Origin: Ectobacillus funiculus
GTDB taxonomy: Bacteria; Bacillota; Bacilli; Bacillales; Bacillaceae_G
NCBI RefSeq assembly: GCF_004138295.1
Contig: NZ_SCFM01000012.1
Location: forward strand, 1 to 64,000
Length of the DNA stretch: 64,000 bases
Direction: 5' to 3'
Shown here: positions 1 to 8,004 of the stretch, one piece after another
How positions within the stretch are numbered: the first letter of the stretch is position 1
How the letters are laid out: every line of letters begins with the position of its first letter
Made by a program: the position numbers and the translations under genes
Notes under the pieces: generated by a model
Database searches by the model: none
What the model was told of the DNA's origin: nothing
The model's input: the letters and a program-made list of their open reading frames with translations, nothing else

Positions 1-540
1 AATAAACAGCCATTGCCAGCCAGCTATATCGAACCAATGGATACCGAGTAAAAAAGTAGAGAGGGGAGCACCTAACGCATTCGCACCTGGTATTGCCAGC
101 ATGAATCCTGCGATTGCTTTCGCATGATGTTTTGTTTGATAAAAACCACTTAAGTAAAATACCATACACGGATAGAAACTCGCTTCCGCAACCCCTAACA
201 GAAATCGCGCTGTATAAAATTGCAGGGGGGTTTGTACGAAAGCCATGCCCACAGCAAGGAGAGCCCATGTAACCATGATTCTACTAATCCATTTTCTTGC
301 GCCAACTTTTATCATCATAGCACTTCCAGGTACTTCTAACAGGAAATAACCTAAGAAGAAGATCCCTGCCCCAAGTCCAAAAACAGCATTAGAGAAACCT
401 AGGTCTTCGTTCATTTGCAGAGCAGCAAATCCAATATTCACCCGATCTAGTATGGCAATTATAAAACATAAAAATAAAAACGGAATTAATCGTAACGTAA
501 CTTTTCTCGTTGTGGAACGTTCTAATGCAAGTTGATTCAA
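1..540 (-). CDS. MFS anion/sugar-acid transporter (5' part, cut by window edge)
   Basis: This is the N-terminal 180 residues of a major facilitator superfamily permease; the rest lies left of the window. It starts at TTG (538-540) after a GGGGGAAG ribosome site. The N-terminus MNQLALERSTTRKVTLRL is identical to that of the complete permease at 2308-3639, and the visible part is about 90% the same as that protein by eye. The LDRVNIGFAA motif near residue 32 and LGVAEASFYP near residue 114 are typical of the anion:cation symporter family (GudP, ExuT and TtuB-like carriers of sugar acids and dicarboxylates), so a hydroxy-carboxylate or sugar-acid substrate is inferred. Its own promoter and operator lie at 765-821. 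It is a recent tandem paralogue, and the truncation is only the window boundary. Confidence 0.85.
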   Translation of the reverse strand, partial: MNQLALERSTTRKVTLRLIPFLFLCFIIAILDRVNIGFAALQMNEDLGFSNAVFGLGAGIFFLGYFLLEVPGSAMMIKVGARKWISRIMVTWALLAVGMAFVQTPLQFYTARFLLGVAEASFYPCMVFYLSGFYQTKHHAKAIAGFMLAIPGANALGAPLSTFLLGIHWFDIAGWQWLFI

Positions 541-764
541 AATACTTCCCCCTTATGCGTTTCCATGGCTGTCCTTTTTCAAAGCTTCATTTTCTCGAGC
601 TTAAAGGTAAACCCTTACGTGAAGCGCTTTCAAAAATACTTTCATTCTGTAATATGAAAAATTCATGTTAATTAAGCCCTCAATACATTTCCCTCTTATG
701 TTATCCATTTTTAATAATTACAAGTGTTCTATCAATCCTCTTCCTGCCATTGTACACCTTACAT

Positions 765-821
765 CTTGTATACTAAGTATACTTTAAATGTGAGTATAAC
801 TTTACTAGTATTGTTTGTCAA
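765..821 (-). promoter_or_regulatory. Sigma-A promoter plus GntR-type operator for the first MFS gene
   Basis: On the minus strand TTGACA (816-821) is followed by a 17-bp spacer and TATACT (793-798). An operator-like palindrome, whose plus-strand reading is CTTGTATACTAAGTAT, lies just downstream at 765-780. The same layout recurs at 3884-3941 and 7948-8004. The GT-AT-AC core suits FCD-type GntR regulators such as the one at 4394-5107. Binding is inferred. Confidence 0.75.
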
Positions 822-823
822 TA

Positions 824-896
824 ACTGTATCCCTAAAATCTCCGACTATGTTGAAGGACTTCTATCTGGAAATTTATCCTTTCCTACAGTGTGAAA
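824..896 (+). repeat. Element A, tail-only copy
   Basis: This copy has the AT-rich foldback module only. It begins ACTGTATCCCTAAAATC, has GACTATGTTGAA in the centre and ends GGAAATTTATCC...TACAGTGT. It starts directly beside the -35 box of the MFS promoter (816-821), on its upstream side. The two hairpins of full copies are absent. Confidence 0.75.
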
Positions 897-900
897 AAGA

Positions 901-936
901 AAAAAATTCCCCTTCATTTTAGATGGGGAATTTTTT
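901..936 (-). terminator. Rho-independent terminator of the beta-hydroxyacid dehydrogenase gene
   Basis: A 12-bp perfect stem (AAAAAATTCCCC / GGGGAATTTTTT) with a 12-nt loop ends in a T run on the minus strand, about 70 bp past the stop at 1004. The A/T symmetry would let it work in both directions. Confidence 0.85.
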
Positions 937-1003
937 TATATAAGAATATATGTATTCTTTCAAATTTCAGAATGTGTGGCAACAAAATACTATCTTGTTT
1001 TTA

Positions 1004-1915
1004 TTAATTATTTACAGGGACTTGGGAAGGCTTAACTTCTATGTTAGCTATTTTTTCATAGTATTGGATAATGCCTCCATGGTCGTCCTGTAATTTGCCA
1101 TCTGCCTTAAGTACATGAAATATTTCTAAAAGCTGACTTGTTAATGGAAGTGGAACATCAATTTCATGTGCTGTATTCATTACATTTGTAATATCCTTCA
1201 TATTGATGGCTATCGTACCACCAGGGACAAAGTTTCTATTCATAATCTTAGGAAGCTTCTCTTCAAGTACAGCACTTCCAGCAAATCCTCCTCTTATCGC
1301 TTGAAACATTTTCTCAATATCAATTCCAGCTTTTGCAGCCAAAATAAGAGCTTCGGACATTGCAGCGATATTAAGATTCACAATAATCTGGTTTGCTAAT
1401 TTAGCTGTAACTCCACAGCCAACGTCTCCAACTAATGTAACATGTTGCCCTAACACGTATAGAATAGGACTAACTTTTTCAAATACTTCTTTCTTACCGC
1501 CAACCATAATCGCTAATGAACTGTTAATTGCTCCAATTTCCCCACCACTAACAGGGGCATCTAAAAAATCAACATCTTTTTTGGCTGCCTCTTCTGCAAG
1601 TTGCTTTGAGACAGTAGCTGTGATAGAGCTCATATCGACAATGATTGATCCCTTTTTTGCACCTGCTAAAACTCCCTTTTCACCTAGAACAACTTGTTGT
1701 ACATGTGTTGATGCAGGAAGCATTGTGATAATCAGCTCACAATTTTCAGCTACTTCCTTCGCCGTATGTTTTGCAGTTGCACCAGCTTCCCCTAAAATTC
1801 TCACTGCTTGTTGATCCAAATCATTTACCAAAAGCGTATATCCAGCCTTAATAAGATTTAAAGCCATCGGTCTTCCCATAATACCTAATCCTATAAATCC
1901 AATTTTTCTTGTCAT
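1004..1915 (-). CDS. Beta-hydroxyacid dehydrogenase (tartronate-semialdehyde reductase / 3-hydroxyisobutyrate dehydrogenase family)
   Basis: The protein has 303 residues. The start chosen is ATG at 1915, eight bases after GGAGG; the reading frame extends seven codons further without a ribosome site. The N-terminal dinucleotide fold has GFIGLGIMGRPMALNL (about residues 5-20). The substrate motif DAPVSGGEIGA follows near residue 117, and the catalytic-lysine region GCGVTAKLANQ lies near 165. The family reduces or oxidises short 3-hydroxy acids with NAD(P). Between two sugar-acid transporters, a GarR-like role (tartronate semialdehyde to glycerate) is the most natural reading, but the sequence does not exclude 3-hydroxyisobutyrate or 4-hydroxybutyrate. 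A candidate operator at 2035-2060 suggests it is expressed with the GntR regulon. Confidence 0.85.
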   Translation of the reverse strand: MTRKIGFIGLGIMGRPMALNLIKAGYTLLVNDLDQQAVRILGEAGATAKHTAKEVAENCELIITMLPASTHVQQVVLGEKGVLAGAKKGSIIVDMSSITATVSKQLAEEAAKKDVDFLDAPVSGGEIGAINSSLAIMVGGKKEVFEKVSPILYVLGQHVTLVGDVGCGVTAKLANQIIVNLNIAAMSEALILAAKAGIDIEKMFQAIRGGFAGSAVLEEKLPKIMNRNFVPGGTIAINMKDITNVMNTAHEIDVPLPLTSQLLEIFHVLKADGKLQDDHGGIIQYYEKIANIEVKPSQVPVNN

Positions 1916-2034
1916 TATTCTTTCCTCCCAGCACAATTCTCTGTCCTAGAAAATCGATAGTCACTGCTATTCAGCTAAATATATTATGTCAAACTGATCA
2001 ATGAACGCTTTTAACATTTTTTACAAGCTTATCA

Positions 2035-2060
2035 ACTTGTCTACTAATATATTTTAGTAG
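2035..2060 (-). promoter_or_regulatory. Candidate GntR operator upstream of the dehydrogenase
   Basis: ACTTGTCTACTAATAT matches the operator consensus of the neighbouring promoters and overlaps a perfect inverted repeat, CTACTAA-N6-TTAGTAG (2041-2060). No strong -35/-10 pair was found beside it, so the promoter itself is unassigned. Confidence 0.5.
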
Positions 2061-2218
2061 CTAGCTGGATCTCTATTATGAGCTGTGTTTCCATACGAAG
2101 TGATTCATATGCTGAACAAGGGATAAGGCTATCCAAAGCGAGATCGAATTAATACATACATGAATTGGAATAGTGTCATTGGAGTCTCTATATCGCTAAG
2201 AAATCATATTTGCACCAA

Positions 2219-2290
2219 AACCATTAAAGGTTTTAATGGTTGATAAGGAAATTCCAGCAGCTAGATAAACGTAGCCACTGGAATCTTATT
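2219..2290 (-). terminator. Double hairpin downstream of the second MFS gene
   Basis: Two hairpins lie just past the stop at 2308. One pairs ATTCCAG with CTGGAAT, with outer ATAAG/CTTAT arms (2243-2289). The other is a compact 10-bp stem, AACCATTAAA/TTTAATGGTT (2219-2241), followed on the minus strand by TTTTGG. The second is the more terminator-like. Confidence 0.65.
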
Positions 2291-2307
2291 TAAGATTACT
2301 TTTTGGA

Positions 2308-3639
2308 TTAGCTAGATTTTTCTAGTTTTTTTTCGCTATCCTGACTTAGGGCCTTTCCTGATTGTTTGACTAAGACAAGAATAATGAAAGAACCTAAGAT
2401 CATGCTGCTTCCCATGAAAATCATACTAGTCGTAAAGGATCCTGTTATATCCTTAATGTACCCTACAATGTATGGTCCAAAGAATCCCCCAAGATTTCCA
2501 ATACTGTTAATGAGTGCAATCGCACCGCCAGCGGCAGCCCCTGTTAAGAAAGAAGGCGGAATTGCCCAAAATGGAGAGTATGCACCAAATGCTCCGCATA
2601 AAGCGATAGTCAGAAATACAAACGATAATACAATGCTTGTACTCGCCACATAGCTGCTAATCATCATGGCAATCGCACTTACTATTAAACATACCGCCAC
2701 ATGCCAGCGTCTTTCATTCTTCTTGTCAGAATGGTTCCCAACTAGGAACAACGCTGCCATCGCACACACATACATAAGTCCTAAAATCCAGCCCATATTT
2801 TGGGTACTAAGGCCTGTTGTCTCAGATAAGCCTTTCGAAATGGTTGGTAAAAACATGTTGATTCCGTAATAACCTACCATCCAACAGAAATATCCTGCAG
2901 ATAGTATGAGAACATCACGATCCTTTAAAGCCTGCGCAAATGTATAGTGTTTTACTTGTTGTTTTTCAAGGGCTTCTTTTGTTGTAACATCAATTAACCA
3001 TTGTTTCTCATCCTTGTTCAACCATTTTACAGCTTCAATCGTGTCATCAAGATAAAAATAACATACAACGCCCAAGATAAGGGATGGAATCGCTTCCAAA
3101 ACAAACAACCATTGCCAACCTTCCATACCCAACCAGTGAACACTTAGCAAGAAAGTGGAGAGTGGAGCACCTAATGCATTCGCACCTGGTATCGCTAACA
3201 TAAATCCTGCAATCGCTTTCGCATGATGTTTCGTTTGATAAAAACCGCTTAAATAAGCGACCATACATGGGTAAAAACTAGCTTCGGCAACCCCTAACAA
3301 AAATCGCGCTGTATAAAATTGCATAGGGGTTTTTACGAAGGCCATTGCAACAGCAATAAGAGCCCATGTAACCATGATTCTACTAATCCATTTTCTTGCA
3401 CCAATTTTCGTCATCATAGCACTTCCAGGTACTTCTAACAGGAAGTAGCCAAGGAAGAAGATCCCTGCTCCAAACCCAAAAACGGCATTAGAGAAACCCA
3501 AATCTTCGTTCATTTGCAGAGCTGCAAAGCCAATATTTACCCTATCTAGTATAGCGATTACAAAACATAGAAATAAAAACGGAATTAATCGTAACGTAAC
3601 TTTTCTCGTAGTGGAACGTTCTAACGCGAGTTGATTCAA
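2308..3639 (-). CDS. MFS anion:cation symporter-type transporter
   Basis: A complete 443-residue permease with about twelve predicted membrane helices. It starts at TTG (3637-3639) after AAGGAGGAG. LDRVNIGFAALQMN (residues 32-45), the loop MMTKIGARKW and LGVAEASFYPCM are typical of the ACS family of MFS carriers for hexuronates, glucarate, tartrate and related acids. The tail is lysine/serine-rich and cytoplasmic. Its own promoter with operator lies at 3884-3941 and tandem cre-like sites sit in the leader, so it looks both substrate-induced and catabolite-controlled. The partial paralogue at 1-540 is almost the same protein, pointing to a recent duplication that brackets the dehydrogenase gene. 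Confidence 0.88.
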   Translation of the reverse strand: MNQLALERSTTRKVTLRLIPFLFLCFVIAILDRVNIGFAALQMNEDLGFSNAVFGFGAGIFFLGYFLLEVPGSAMMTKIGARKWISRIMVTWALIAVAMAFVKTPMQFYTARFLLGVAEASFYPCMVAYLSGFYQTKHHAKAIAGFMLAIPGANALGAPLSTFLLSVHWLGMEGWQWLFVLEAIPSLILGVVCYFYLDDTIEAVKWLNKDEKQWLIDVTTKEALEKQQVKHYTFAQALKDRDVLILSAGYFCWMVGYYGINMFLPTISKGLSETTGLSTQNMGWILGLMYVCAMAALFLVGNHSDKKNERRWHVAVCLIVSAIAMMISSYVASTSIVLSFVFLTIALCGAFGAYSPFWAIPPSFLTGAAAGGAIALINSIGNLGGFFGPYIVGYIKDITGSFTTSMIFMGSSMILGSFIILVLVKQSGKALSQDSEKKLEKSS

Positions 3640-3718
3640 AATAACTCCTCCTTATGCACTAGCATGCCTTTCTTTTTCCAAGCCTTTGTTTCATTAAGGT
3701 TGAAGGTAACTTCTTTCG

Positions 3719-3744
3719 TTAAACGCTTACATTAAACGCTTACA
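3719..3744 (-). promoter_or_regulatory. Tandem cre-like sites in the MFS leader
   Basis: The 13-mer TTAAACGCTTACA occurs twice in succession (3719-3731 and 3732-3744). Read on the minus strand, TGTAAGCGTTTAA matches the CcpA cre consensus at most positions. Both copies lie about 170 nt downstream of the predicted start site, where bound CcpA could block elongation. CcpA control is inferred. Confidence 0.4.
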
Positions 3745-3883
3745 AAAAATTCTAAGTATTTCGGTTAAATAAAAGATGAGTTCTACCAATAAGATCCTTA
3801 ATGACTTTCATTGTCATAGCCACCTCTTTTTGAACTCCTACAATCTTTCTATTTACCCTCCCTTTATTTTTGTATTCTTGTTA

Positions 3884-3941
3884 ACTTGTATACTAAGTTA
3901 CCTTACAATTTAAGTATATCTTTGCTAGTTTTGTTTGTCAA
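3884..3941 (-). promoter_or_regulatory. Sigma-A promoter plus GntR-type operator for the second MFS gene
   Basis: On the minus strand TTGACA (3936-3941), a 17-bp spacer and TATACT (3913-3918) are followed by the operator-like palindrome with plus-strand reading ACTTGTATACTAAGTTAC (3884-3901). The layout is almost identical to that at 765-821. The palindrome position fits repression by blocking initiation. Confidence 0.78.
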
Positions 3942-4017
3942 CACGATTATAGAATTATTCTAAATCTTATCGAAAACTCTTGATTCTTAAACTGCTGTCA
4001 CAGCTTAGTATCGGAAA

Positions 4018-4234
4018 TTCACCGACTGGTAAGCCGTTAGACGAAGATAGAGGCGTGTTTGCACTTACACTGTATACTTGTACCTTCTTCTATTAAACTT
4101 ATAACTAGAGACCGTTTAACAGCATTCTTTAAAGAGATTACAGAAAGATACCTCTATACTGTATTCCTAAAATTTCTCGCTACGTCGAATGGTCTTCCAG
4201 CTAGAAATTTATACTTTCTTACAGTGATAAAAAG
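4018..4234 (+). repeat. Element A, diverged or interrupted copy
   Basis: A decayed head (CCGACTGGTAAGCC, then GACGAAGATAGAGGCGT, 4018-4084) is separated by about 60 bp from a well-kept tail (CTGTATTCCTAAAATTTC ... CTAGAAATTTATAC ... CTTACAGTG, 4156-4227). Either two copies are partly overlapped or one copy has gained sequence. The rest of the 754-bp gap between the MFS and gntR genes shows nothing else but the promoter and leader. Confidence 0.65.
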
Positions 4235-4393
4235 TTTATAGCACCCTTAGAAAGCGGAATAGGGCCCCCTAATCCACTCACTCGTGAGAGACTAGCGGGC
4301 CACTCATTTAACATATGGAAAAACAATATAAAGAGGATTTAAAAGGCCGATATCATAAGAGACGTTATATTTGAGAAAAAAACACCTCATAAT

Positions 4394-5107
4394 TTAATCT
4401 CTCCAATACCGATCATATAAGTTTTGCATATGGTTCGTCATGATTTCGACTGCTTCTTGTTCATCGTGATTTGCAATGGCTTGAATGAGTAATTGATGCT
4501 CCTTGAAGTTAACATCTCTATAATCTGGTCGAGTTACGGTGCGATCCCGAATAAATGTCCACATTTCCTGTTGTTTCATTGCATTACTAATAGCCGCCAT
4601 GAGGTTAATAAATAGATCATTGCGGGAAGCCTTCGCAATGCCGCAGTGCAATTTTTCATCTGTTTCTGGCACATATACACCAGCCTTTGTTTCTTCCTCC
4701 ATCTGTTTGATGGTTGCACGAAGATCCTCTATATCTTCATCTGTAGCTCTTTGGGCGGCAAATCTTACAATAACAGGCTCTATATTCATCCTTACCTCTA
4801 CGATATCCTCTGGGGATATTGAATCAAAAAAGATGGCCGCTTGGGATGTATCGGATGCAATCTGATTGCTCCTCACAAAAACCCCTTCTCCTTGACGGGA
4901 ATAAATCATGCCATTTAATTCTAATGCGCTAAGGGCTTGGCGAATAGGCGCACGGCTTACACCAAACTGCTCGCATAGCTCTCTTTCAGCTGGCAGCTTA
5001 TCACCTACTTGAAATGAACCCGATTGAATTTGCGAAAGAATTTGATTATATATTTGTATATGCAACTTTTTACTAGATACTGGGCTAAAACTAATAATAG
5101 TAATCAC
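4394..5107 (-). CDS. GntR family (FCD/FadR subfamily) transcriptional regulator
   Basis: The protein has 237 residues. The N-terminal winged helix (about 12-80) has LPAERELCEQFGVSRAPIRQAL and a wing with YSRQGEGVFV. The C-terminal all-helical FCD ligand domain (about 95-230) has metal-type histidines in KLHCGIAKAS and near the end (ANHDEQEAVEIMTNHM). These proteins bind small carboxylic acids and release DNA. The start is GTG at 5107, although GGGGAGAA lies very close to it; no better start exists in the frame. It sits inside the cluster it probably controls, and the palindromes at 765, 2035, 3884 and 7948 are its likely operators. No clear copy lies before its own gene, so autoregulation is not evident. 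Confidence 0.88.
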   Translation of the reverse strand: MITIISFSPVSSKKLHIQIYNQILSQIQSGSFQVGDKLPAERELCEQFGVSRAPIRQALSALELNGMIYSRQGEGVFVRSNQIASDTSQAAIFFDSISPEDIVEVRMNIEPVIVRFAAQRATDEDIEDLRATIKQMEEETKAGVYVPETDEKLHCGIAKASRNDLFINLMAAISNAMKQQEMWTFIRDRTVTRPDYRDVNFKEHQLLIQAIANHDEQEAVEIMTNHMQNLYDRYWRD

Positions 5108-5251
5108 TTCTCCCCATATTGTTTATAATGTTTCAAGTAATTAAAGATAAAAATTTACATAAAAAACAGTAAGTGTAAGGCTTTAAAAGAAGCATTGTTC
5201 AGTGGGAAGACGGCAACAAAAATCTCTATTTATCCATTATCCCTTTAATAA

Positions 5252-5290
5252 TAATATACAGGCATACCGAATCGGGATGCCTGTATATTA
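5252..5290 (-). terminator. Terminator after the SDR gene
   Basis: A perfect 14-bp stem (TAATATACAGGCAT / ATGCCTGTATATTA) with an 11-nt loop, 15 bp past the SDR stop. It closes the transketolase-SDR operon before gntR. Confidence 0.8.
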
Positions 5291-5304
5291 AGATGCAATA
5301 TAAA

Positions 5305-6063
5305 TTAGTCCATGTGTGAACCACCGTTAATATCGATTTCTTCACCTGTAATATAAGATGCTTCTTCTGAAGCCAAGAATGCAATCGCCGAGGCAATTTC
5401 TTCTGTTTCTCCTGGTCTTCCCATAGGGATTCCTGCAATCACGTTCTTCGCCTGCTCTTCAGGAAGGGATTTCCAAATATCTGTATTCACAAGTCCTGGC
5501 GCTATACAGTTTACCGTGATTCCATCAAGTGCAACCTCACGAGCAAGGTTTTTAGAGAAGCCCAATACAGCAGCCTTTGAAGCAGAATAATGCGGTCCTC
5601 CAAATACGCCTCCTCCTCGTTTCGCTGAAACGGAAGAAAGACTAATGATTCTGCCATACTTTTGTTTTTTCATTGTTTCCAATACAGCTTGCGTGCATAG
5701 GAATAACCCAAACATATTTACATTAAATACTCTTGTAATGTCTTCAAGCGTCATATCTTCAACAGTTACTTTTTGTGAAATCCCTGCATTATTGACAAGG
5801 ATATCAATTCTTCCATATTCCTGAAGAATTTTTTCAACCATAGCCTCATTTGATTCTTTGCTCGTTACGTTTAATTCTACGCCTAAAGCTTTTCCACCAG
5901 CTTCAGTAATCGCATTCACTGTATCCTGAATGCCATCCATATTCAAATCAGCTACAACAACTGCCGCTCCCTGTTTTGCAAGTGTTAACGCGATTGTGCG
6001 TCCAATCCCCCTTTTAGAACCACTGCCAGTAACAATTGCTACTTTATTATCTAATCTAAACAT
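5305..6063 (-). CDS. Short-chain dehydrogenase/reductase
   Basis: A 252-residue classical SDR. The Rossmann motif TGSGSKRGIGRTIAL (about 12-26) is followed by the adenine-pocket residues VADLN and by NNAGISQK near 90. The catalytic serine is in SLSSVSAKRG and the YSASK motif lies near 158. The C-terminal MDINGGSHMD-type ending is common in FabG-like and polyol/ketose dehydrogenases. It is the last gene of an operon after the two transketolase subunits (25-bp gap). A role oxidising a polyol or reducing a ketose that feeds or drains the transketolase is inferred; the substrate cannot be read from sequence. Confidence 0.85.
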   Translation of the reverse strand: MFRLDNKVAIVTGSGSKRGIGRTIALTLAKQGAAVVVADLNMDGIQDTVNAITEAGGKALGVELNVTSKESNEAMVEKILQEYGRIDILVNNAGISQKVTVEDMTLEDITRVFNVNMFGLFLCTQAVLETMKKQKYGRIISLSSVSAKRGGGVFGGPHYSASKAAVLGFSKNLAREVALDGITVNCIAPGLVNTDIWKSLPEEQAKNVIAGIPMGRPGETEEIASAIAFLASEEASYITGEEIDINGGSHMD

Positions 6064-6088
6064 ATTCTATTCTCTCCCTTTGCTCTTT

Positions 6089-7039
6089 TTATTTCAGCAT
6101 TTCTTTCGCTGTTTTAACTATGTTTTCAATCGTAATTCCATTCATCTCTAACAATTTTTCATATGGCGCAGATTCTCCAAACTTATCTTGCACCCCGATT
6201 CTTCTTACAAGCCCTTTGCCTTCTTCTGCTACTACTTCACAAACTGCACTTCCCAAACCATTTAAAATATTGTGGTCTTCAACCGTAATGATTTTGCCAA
6301 TGTTTAAACATTCAACCACAGCGTCTCGATCTAGCGGTTTAATCGTATGCATATCTAACAGCTTTACAGAAATTCCTTCTTGTTCTAATTGCTTAGCCGC
6401 TTCTAAAGCAAGATACACTGTATCACCATTTGCAATAATCGCGATATCTTTGCCGTCTTGAACTTGTTTTGCTTTTCCAATTGTAAATTCTTCATTTTCA
6501 TCATAGATAAACGGAATTGTATCACGAGTAAAACGAAGGTATACTGGCCCATAGATTTCTGCTGCTTGTGCTACTAATTTTCTAGTAGAATGATAGTCAG
6601 CACCCATAATAACAGTCATATTTGGAATCGTTCTTAATACTCCCATATCCTCGATACTTTGATGGCTTCCCCCGTCATTCGCTGGTGTAAGCCCGCCATG
6701 AGAACAAGCAATCTTTACGTTTAGGTTCGGATAACAAATTTCTTGTCGGATCTGTTCCGCCATTCGCAATGAGCCAAATACTGCGTAAGTGCTTACAAAA
6801 GGGATCTTACCAGTTGTCGCAAGTCCTGCAGCTAAGCCAGCACCATTTTGCTCCGCTATCCCAACATTCACATGCTGATTCGGCAATTGTTGTGAAAATG
6901 CTGTAGTTTTACATGACTTACCGATATCAATATCCACTACATAAATATTTTTATTCTTTTTGCCCAATTCGACAATTTCATCACCAAAGGCTTCTCTCGT
7001 AGCTTTTTTCATTACAACTTTGTTTGCCGTTACGCTCAT
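6089..7039 (-). CDS. Transketolase, C-terminal subunit
   Basis: This 316-residue protein matches the pyrimidine-binding and C-terminal domains of transketolase. NVGIAEQNGAGLAAGLA (about 77-93) carries the glutamate that activates thiamine diphosphate. HGGLTPANDGGSHQSIED and the transketolase C-domain TVEDHNILNGLG follow. Together with the subunit encoded just upstream it makes a full enzyme that moves two-carbon ketol units. The start ATG overlaps the upstream stop (TAATG), which implies translational coupling. Split transketolases are used in several special sugar pathways such as apulose-4-phosphate or sulfosugar breakdown, so this one is probably not the housekeeping enzyme. Confidence 0.88.
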   Translation of the reverse strand: MSVTANKVVMKKATREAFGDEIVELGKKNKNIYVVDIDIGKSCKTTAFSQQLPNQHVNVGIAEQNGAGLAAGLATTGKIPFVSTYAVFGSLRMAEQIRQEICYPNLNVKIACSHGGLTPANDGGSHQSIEDMGVLRTIPNMTVIMGADYHSTRKLVAQAAEIYGPVYLRFTRDTIPFIYDENEEFTIGKAKQVQDGKDIAIIANGDTVYLALEAAKQLEQEGISVKLLDMHTIKPLDRDAVVECLNIGKIITVEDHNILNGLGSAVCEVVAEEGKGLVRRIGVQDKFGESAPYEKLLEMNGITIENIVKTAKEMLK

Positions 7040-7881
7040 TATTTTAACCCCCCGGATACTTCTTCTAGTGCCTGAGCATACTCCTTATCATTTGGAGCAA
7101 CACCGTGCCAGTTGACTACGTCTTCCATGAAAGATACTCCCTTGCCTTTTACCGTATTACATACGATACACTTCGGCTTTCCGTTCTTTGCTTCTCTCAC
7201 ATCGTCTAATGTTGCAACAATCTCTTCCATAGAGTGCCCATCAATTCTTTTCGTTTCAAAGCCAAATGCCGCAAATTTCTTTTCTAAATCTTGATTTGGC
7301 ATAATTTCTTCTGTTGTACCATCAATCTGCAAGCCATTATCGTCAACAAAGACAACTAAATTGTCTAATTGATATTTCACTGCACTTTGCGCCGCTTCCC
7401 AAATTTGGCCTTCTTGACATTCGCCGTCTCCTACCATAGCGAACACTCGATATGCTTTTTCATCTCTTTTGCCTGCTAATGCCATTCCAACTGCGCAAGA
7501 AAGTCCCTGTCCTAAGGACCCTGTAGAAATATCAATACCAGGACACTTTTTCATATCAGGATGTCCTTGGAATGGAGATCCATACTGTCTTAACGTGTAA
7601 ATCGTTTCATATGGTACATATCCTCGTAAAGCTAATGCTGCATATTGGATGGGACAAACATGTCCTTTTGATAAAACAAATCGGTCACGGTCTTCCCATT
7701 TAGGATTATTAGGATCAATATTCATTTCTCTAAAGTAAAGTGCTGCCATTACATCAGCTGCGGATAGAGAACCTCCCGGATGTCCAGATTGCGCCTTGTG
7801 AATCATTGTAAGCGCTGTCTTTCGGAGCTCAATTGCTTTTTGCTTTAACTCTTCAATATTAGTAGCTTTCATATCAGTCAC
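7039..7881 (-). CDS. Transketolase, N-terminal (thiamine diphosphate) subunit
   Basis: A 280-residue protein equal to the N-terminal half of transketolase. The histidine motif SGHPGGSLSAADV is at about 32-44, FVLSKGHVCPIQYAAL at 69-84, TGSLGQGLSCAVGMAL at 121-136 and the diphosphate motif GDGECQEGQIWEA at 151. The downstream VVFVDDNGLQ contributes the metal-binding asparagine. It is first in a three-gene operon (N-subunit, C-subunit, SDR) read from the promoter at 7948-8004, and its stop overlaps the next start. Full-length housekeeping transketolase (about 660 residues) is usually encoded elsewhere in Bacillus, so this pair is likely a dedicated catabolic enzyme under the GntR regulator. Confidence 0.9.
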   Translation of the reverse strand: MTDMKATNIEELKQKAIELRKTALTMIHKAQSGHPGGSLSAADVMAALYFREMNIDPNNPKWEDRDRFVLSKGHVCPIQYAALALRGYVPYETIYTLRQYGSPFQGHPDMKKCPGIDISTGSLGQGLSCAVGMALAGKRDEKAYRVFAMVGDGECQEGQIWEAAQSAVKYQLDNLVVFVDDNGLQIDGTTEEIMPNQDLEKKFAAFGFETKRIDGHSMEEIVATLDDVREAKNGKPKCIVCNTVKGKGVSFMEDVVNWHGVAPNDKEYAQALEEVSGGLK

Positions 7882-7947
7882 CTCATTAAATTATGACTTG
7901 CCGTTTTATATTTTAGTTAAAGACTTCTTAGCATTGTTATGTTGTTT

Positions 7948-8004
7948 ACTTGTCTACTAAGTTGCCTTATGAGTTTAGTATAGCACCGATCTAGCATTTG
8001 TCAA
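7948..8004 (-). promoter_or_regulatory. Sigma-A promoter plus GntR-type operator for the transketolase operon
   Basis: On the minus strand TTGACA (7999-8004), a 16-bp spacer and TATACT (7977-7982) are followed by the operator-like sequence with plus-strand reading ACTTGTCTACTAAGTTG (7948-7964). It shares its architecture with both MFS promoters. Between here and tpx the sequence holds a weak TTGGATG/CATCCAA hairpin (about 8079-8117) and nothing coding. Confidence 0.75.

Larger units (their letters stand above)
541..1003. other. Gene-free leader and intergenic region of the first MFS gene
   Basis: No coding sequence is seen. Reading leftwards from the dehydrogenase stop at 1004, it holds the rho-independent terminator (901-936), a tail-only copy of element A (824-896), the promoter and operator of the MFS gene (765-821), and a roughly 220-nt untranslated leader. 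The leader contains a cre-like half palindrome, GAAGCGCTTTCA, near 620-633. Confidence 0.6.

Noticed and set aside
1-540. Truncated transporter as a pseudogene
   Set aside because: The frame is intact up to the window edge with a normal start and promoter; the truncation is only the end of the sequence given.
5226-5438. Short minus-strand frame over the SDR gene end
   Set aside because: It overlaps the SDR coding sequence and the terminator and lacks a ribosome site.
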